Shown one piece after another: positions 60,590 to 64,000 of a stretch of DNA of 64,000 nucleotides. The notes under the pieces were generated by a model, which was given only the letters and a program-made list of their open reading frames with translations, searched no databases and was not told the DNA's origin. How positions within the stretch are numbered: the first letter of the stretch is position 1; every line of letters starts with the position of its first letter. Made by a program: the position numbers and the translations under genes. The DNA is from Pseudomonas sp. Irchel 3A7 (lineage in GTDB: Bacteria > Pseudomonadota > Gammaproteobacteria > Pseudomonadales > Pseudomonadaceae), in contig NZ_FYED01000014.1 of the NCBI RefSeq assembly GCF_900187565.1, positions 62,001 to 126,000 of the forward strand, in the 5' to 3' direction.

Positions 60590-61509
60590 GTGACCGCTCC
60601 TTGCGCTTGCTCGACGGTGGCATGGGACGCGAATTACAGCGCATCGGCGCGCCATTTCGACAGCCTGAATGGTCAGCCCTCGCGCTGATCGAGGCGCCGG
60701 AGTTTGTGCTCCAGGCGCATCAGGCATTCGTGGATGCCGGTTCCCGAATCATTACAACAAACAGCTACGCGGTGGTGCCTTTCCACATCGGCGAAGAGCG
60801 CTTTGCCGAGCAGGGGCGAACACTTGCCGACCGGGCAGGGCGTCTGGCCCGTCAGGCGGCGGTCGGTCGTGAACCGGTCACCGTGGCCGGTTCGCTGCCT
60901 CCGGCGCTGGGGTCGTATCGACCGGATCTCTTTGATCACCAACGTTCGGTGGCGATCCATCGCGAGCTTATTGCCGGGTTGCAGGCTCACGTGGATGTCT
61001 GGCTGGCGGAAACCCAAAGTTCCATCGCTGAAGTGCGGGCGGTGGTCGAGGCGCTCGATGCCGATATAGAAACCAAGCCGCTATGGGTGTCCTTCACGCT
61101 GCTGGATGAAACGGGCGAACCGCCTCGGTTACGTTCCGGCGAACCGGTCGCCGAGGCGGTGCGTGTGGCAGTCGAATTGGGGGCAACGGTGGTGCTGTTC
61201 AATTGCAGCCAGCCGGAAGTCATGGCGGCGGCACTTGCCGAGGCTCGCGAGGTTATTGAGCGTCTCGGCCAAGCGATCGAGCTGGGGGTTTACGCCAATG
61301 CCTTCCCGCCGGTCAGCACCGAGGCCAAAGCCAATAGCACCTTGCTGGAGATTCGTCGTGACCTGGGCCCTGAAGCCTACCTGCACTGGTCGCGGTCGTG
61401 GGTCGCCGTCGGAGCCAGTATCGTTGGCGGATGCTGCGGCATCGGGCCTGAACATATCGCACAGTTGCACTTGCATCTGCTGCCACAACAGGAGGGTGTC
61501 CGCGCATGA
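60586..61509 (+). CDS. Homocysteine S-methyltransferase
   Basis: A 307-residue cytosolic enzyme. LLDGGMGREL opens the barrel, VVLFNCSQPE carries the first zinc-ligand Cys, and VGGCCGIGPEHI the CC pair. The family moves a methyl group from S-methylmethionine, S-adenosylmethionine or a betaine to homocysteine, giving methionine. It overlaps the binding-protein gene by four bases and the MsrA-like gene by four bases. The donor is probably what the transporter imports. Confidence 0.9.
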   Translation: MSDRSLRLLDGGMGRELQRIGAPFRQPEWSALALIEAPEFVLQAHQAFVDAGSRIITTNSYAVVPFHIGEERFAEQGRTLADRAGRLARQAAVGREPVTVAGSLPPALGSYRPDLFDHQRSVAIHRELIAGLQAHVDVWLAETQSSIAEVRAVVEALDADIETKPLWVSFTLLDETGEPPRLRSGEPVAEAVRVAVELGATVVLFNCSQPEVMAAALAEAREVIERLGQAIELGVYANAFPPVSTEAKANSTLLEIRRDLGPEAYLHWSRSWVAVGASIVGGCCGIGPEHIAQLHLHLLPQQEGVRA

Positions 61510-61973
61510 CGGATATTCAGCAAGACGCGGTTGTTGAACAGGCGACATTTGGCGCCGGTTGTTTCTGGGGCGCTGAAGCGTCATTTCGGGCATTGCCGGG
61601 GGTGCAGGATACGCGGGTCGGGTTTGCACGACCGGCCAGTGGCGAGCCGGTGTCGATCGAAGTGGTGCAGGTTGATTTCGATGCGCGGGTGATTGCTTAC
61701 AGTCGCCTGATCGAGCATTTCTGGACGCTGCATGATCCGACTTCGGTTGATCGGCAGGGCGCTGATGTCGGGGTGAAATATCGGTCGGCGTTGTTTTTTG
61801 GTTCTGCCGAGCAAGAGCAGTTGGCGTGGGTCGCCAGGCGGGCGCTGGAGGCTTCGGGGCGATTGGCCAAGCCGGTGGCCACGGTGATTGTGCCGCTGGG
61901 TGAGTTTGAGCTGGCGGGTGAGGAGCAGCAGCGTTATCTGGAGAAGCATGGGGGGAGTAGCTGTTCGATCTGA
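61506..61973 (+). CDS. MsrA-like methionine sulfoxide reductase (variant)
   Basis: A 155-residue protein. FGAGCFWGAE holds the catalytic Cys, EHFWTLHDPT and QGADVGVKYRSALFF are conserved MsrA segments, and a C-terminal Cys (SSCSI) may resolve the disulfide. Two MsrA motifs are altered: the usual GYxGG reads GFARP, and GHAE reads VSIE, keeping only the Glu. Its substrate may therefore differ, such as a free sulfoxide or methylated sulphur compound. It is last in the operon. Confidence 0.82.
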   Translation: MTDIQQDAVVEQATFGAGCFWGAEASFRALPGVQDTRVGFARPASGEPVSIEVVQVDFDARVIAYSRLIEHFWTLHDPTSVDRQGADVGVKYRSALFFGSAEQEQLAWVARRALEASGRLAKPVATVIVPLGEFELAGEEQQRYLEKHGGSSCSI

Positions 61974-62034
61974 TTGTGTGGAGGACAAGGCTGTTTTTGG
62001 TTGAGTACATATCCATCTATTTACCTCTGAACCT

Positions 62035-62122
62035 GTGGGAGCTGGCTTGCCAGCGATGGGGGCGGTACATCAAATTTTGATGTTGCCTGACACACCGCCA
62101 TCGCAGGCAAGCCAGCTCCCAC
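62035..62122. repeat. REPIN of a second family (GTGGGAGCTGGCTTGCCAGC)
   Basis: GTGGGAGCTGGCTTGCCAGC and its mirrored GCAGGCAAGCCAGCTCCCAC enclose about 50 bases. The core differs from the GCGAGCC type, so two REP families coexist in this genome. It lies between the MsrA-like gene and the convergent lldD gene. Confidence 0.9.
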
Positions 62123-62153
62123 AGGGATCGAGTACACCTGCAGGCGAGGCAGA

Positions 62154-63299
62154 TCAAGCGTTGTAGGAGCGCACCAAAATCGATTCGTCGATCTGATCAA
62201 TGGACGTCACCCCGGTCAGCGTCATCGCCACACGCATCTCCTTGGCAAAAATATCCAGCATGTTTTCCACCCCGCGTTGCCCGTCGGCGGCCAGCGCGTA
62301 GGCCATCGAACGTCCCAGCAAAACCCCTTTTGCCCCCAGGGCCAACATGCGCACCACATCCAGCCCTGAGCGGATGCCCGAGTCGACCAGCACGCTCAGA
62401 TCATTGCCAATCGCCTGCATGATCGGTGGCAAGGCGTTGGCGGTGGAGAGCACGCCGTCGAGCTGTCGGCCGCCATGGTTCGAAACGACAATCCCGTCAG
62501 CACCGAAACTCACCGCATCGCGGGCATCCTGGGGATCGAGAATGCCCTTGATGATCATCGGGCCTTTCCAGAACTCACGAATCCACTCCAGATCGCTCCA
62601 GCTAATCGACGGGTCGAAATTGTTGGCCAGCCAGCCCATGTAGTCCTCAAGTGTGACGGCTTTGCCCAGGTACTTGGAGATATTCCCCAGATCGTGTGGA
62701 CGCCCCATCACGCCGACGTTGAAGGCCCAGTCGGGGCGGGTCATGGCCTGGAGCATGCGACGCGACGAGGCGAATGGACCCGACATGCCCGAGTGGGCAT
62801 CTCTGTACCGGGCACCGGGCGTGGGCATGTCGACCGTGAACACCAGGTTCTGCACCCCGGCGGCTTGCGCACGCTCCAGTGCGTTGCGCATGAAGCCGCG
62901 ATCTTTCAGTACATACAGCTGAAACCAGATCGGCTGCTGAGCGTTTGCCGTGACTTCCTCGATCGAACACACCGACACGGTCGACAGGCACAACGGGATG
63001 CCTTTGTTTTGCGCCGCCTTGACCGCCTGCACCTCGCCACGGCGGGCGAACATGCCGGTCAGCCCTACCGGCGCCAGCACGATGGGCATTGCCAGTTTTT
63101 GGTTGAAGAGGGTGGTGTCCAGGCTCAGGCTTTCGACATTTTTCAGGATGCGCTGGCGCAGGCTGACGTCACTCAAGTCGGCGCTGTTGGCCCTCAACGT
63201 ATGCTCTGCATAAGCGCCTCCGTCGATGTAGTCGAACAAAAAACGGGGGAGTTTGCGGCGTGCCGCTTCGCGGTAGTCCGATGCAGAAGAGATGATCAT
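62154..63299 (-). CDS. lldD: L-lactate dehydrogenase LldD (FMN-dependent)
   Basis: A 381-residue member of the FMN alpha-hydroxy-acid oxidase family. ASDYREAARRKLPRFLFDYIDGGA is the N-terminus, LAPVGLTGMFARRGE the FMN-binding part, and the catalytic His and Arg are in VSNHGGRQLDG. The length and N-terminus match respiratory LldD, which oxidises L-lactate to pyruvate and feeds the quinone pool. The start at 63299 is the usual one, and a longer frame upstream is rejected. No lactate permease or LldR gene is in the window. Confidence 0.9.
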   Translation of the reverse strand: MIISSASDYREAARRKLPRFLFDYIDGGAYAEHTLRANSADLSDVSLRQRILKNVESLSLDTTLFNQKLAMPIVLAPVGLTGMFARRGEVQAVKAAQNKGIPLCLSTVSVCSIEEVTANAQQPIWFQLYVLKDRGFMRNALERAQAAGVQNLVFTVDMPTPGARYRDAHSGMSGPFASSRRMLQAMTRPDWAFNVGVMGRPHDLGNISKYLGKAVTLEDYMGWLANNFDPSISWSDLEWIREFWKGPMIIKGILDPQDARDAVSFGADGIVVSNHGGRQLDGVLSTANALPPIMQAIGNDLSVLVDSGIRSGLDVVRMLALGAKGVLLGRSMAYALAADGQRGVENMLDIFAKEMRVAMTLTGVTSIDQIDESILVRSYNA

Positions 63300-63387
63300 A
63301 GTGTGCAAGGCCTTGATCTGATGAGTGAGGGCTGAGCCGTCGAGTCCAGGCGTCAGGTTAGCGTATGCGAACGGTGTTGCGCTCGTT

Positions 63388-64000
63388 TCAAACCCGGTCC
63401 TTCGTACTCTTTTTGCTGCCTCGAACATGGGGCTGGCAATATCGCTCGATGATTTCGAACAGTCGATGACACGATGTGGCGAGCTGAGCTTCAGGCGCTG
63501 TGGCAACCCCGAGCAATAGGCCAGATGAGCTACCGGACGGAGTGGCGAACCAGGCTGACAAAGGCGACGGTGCAATGCCAACGGTCATCGCGTCCTGAAC
63601 GATCTGCACGTCGGGCGCGCCGTCGGGGAGTCTGAGCAGGACTGCCAGGCCTGCCTTGACCCACTCTGCATTGCGCATGCGCAACTGCTCGCATAGCGCG
63701 TCACGCTGGGCACAATAGAGTCGCTTGAGCCGACGGACACGCCGGATGTAGTGGCCCTCGTGCATGAACTGAGCCGTGGCGAGTTGGATGAGGGGGGAGG
63801 GGGCGGGGGCAAGCGTTGCGGCGACCTCGGAGAACGCGACAACCAGTTCGGCTGGCGCTACGACAAATCCAAGGCGCAGTCCCGGGCTGATGGTCTTGCT
63901 GAATGTACCGATGTGGATGACACGTTTGCCCTCGTCCAACGACGCCAGGGCAGGGGCCGCCCTGCCTTCCAGTTGCAACTCGCTGAGGTAGTCGTCTTCG
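63388..64000 (-). CDS. MocR-family regulator, aminotransferase-like part (5' end outside window)
   Basis: A frame open to the right edge; 203 residues are visible. VIHIGTFSKTISPGLRLGFVVAP contains the PLP-binding Lys (SKT) of the fold-type I aminotransferase domain in GntR/MocR regulators. DDYLSELQLEGRAAPALASLD before it is also characteristic. The N-terminal GntR HTH should lie beyond base 64000. Such regulators include PdxR and GabR. Its target could be lldD or genes further right. The 88 bases up to lldD show nothing else. Confidence 0.85.
   Translation of the reverse strand, partial: EDDYLSELQLEGRAAPALASLDEGKRVIHIGTFSKTISPGLRLGFVVAPAELVVAFSEVAATLAPAPSPLIQLATAQFMHEGHYIRRVRRLKRLYCAQRDALCEQLRMRNAEWVKAGLAVLLRLPDGAPDVQIVQDAMTVGIAPSPLSAWFATPSGSSSGLLLGVATAPEAQLATSCHRLFEIIERYCQPHVRGSKKSTKDRV

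Overview
The window reads as chromosomal DNA of a Pseudomonas of the P. fluorescens group. It is GC-rich and densely coded on both strands. Nearly every larger gap carries REP sequences starting GTGGGAGCGAGCC, paired head to head as REPINs, which is typical of that group. Gene content is accessory and metabolic: many LysR/AraC regulators, MFS and ABC transporters, and a siderophore surface-signalling locus. No tRNA, rRNA, CRISPR array, prophage or complete insertion sequence was seen.

Layout. 1-2.6 kb: end of a saccharopine-dehydrogenase-like gene, an HxlR regulator with a probable operator, a SnoaL-like protein, and a DUF6124 protein behind a leader full of hairpins. 2.7-5.2 kb: an AT-richer patch with a lipoprotein hydrolase and a small membrane protein. 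5.3-7.6 kb: katG with a clear terminator. 8-11.1 kb: a minus-strand group with a ToxR-like membrane regulator, FidL-like partner, a 34-residue membrane peptide, a receiver domain without its phospho-Asp, an outer-membrane barrel and an HTH-only AraC protein. 11.2-16 kb: DUF3313 lipoprotein, diguanylate cyclase, epoxide hydrolase, Xre/RES toxin-antitoxin pair. 16-19.3 kb: a PhnD/C/E/E-type ABC transporter (phosphonate-like or selenate-like). 19.6-27 kb: thioesterase, then a LysR gene divergent from pxpA, a biotin carrier, a biotin carboxylase, pxpB, pxpC and an NCS1 permease. 27.3-35.7 kb: three LysR-linked catabolic units (MFS plus creatininase-like; split transketolase, MFS and SDR). 35.7-39.5 kb: L,D-transpeptidase, quinone oxidoreductase, LysR, phosphodiesterase, small lipoprotein.

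39.8-51.2 kb is an iron/siderophore locus: ABC importer, TonB receptor with a signalling domain, FecR-type anti-sigma, ECF sigma factor behind a Fur-box-like palindrome, an MFS exporter, a second paralogous TonB receptor without the signalling domain, and a Fur-like gene broken by one in-frame TGA. The two receptor genes share a 30-bp upstream block placed exactly 45 nt before each start codon, so they are probably one regulon.

51.2-64 kb: a secreted M20 dipeptidase; a nine-copy tandem REPIN array with a 135-bp period (53.2-54.3 kb); an Fsr-type exporter; an AraC regulator; a phosphoesterase; an apparent methyl-donor/methionine operon (fused ProV-ProW transporter, ProX-like binding protein, homocysteine S-methyltransferase, MsrA-like reductase); lldD; and the end of a MocR-type regulator that runs off the window.

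The points most worth following up are the tandem REPIN array, the shared receptor promoter block, the transporter-methyltransferase-MsrA operon, the biotin-dependent Pxp operon, and the ToxR/FidL/micropeptide/pseudo-receiver group. Family assignments come from reading motifs by eye; no database search was run.
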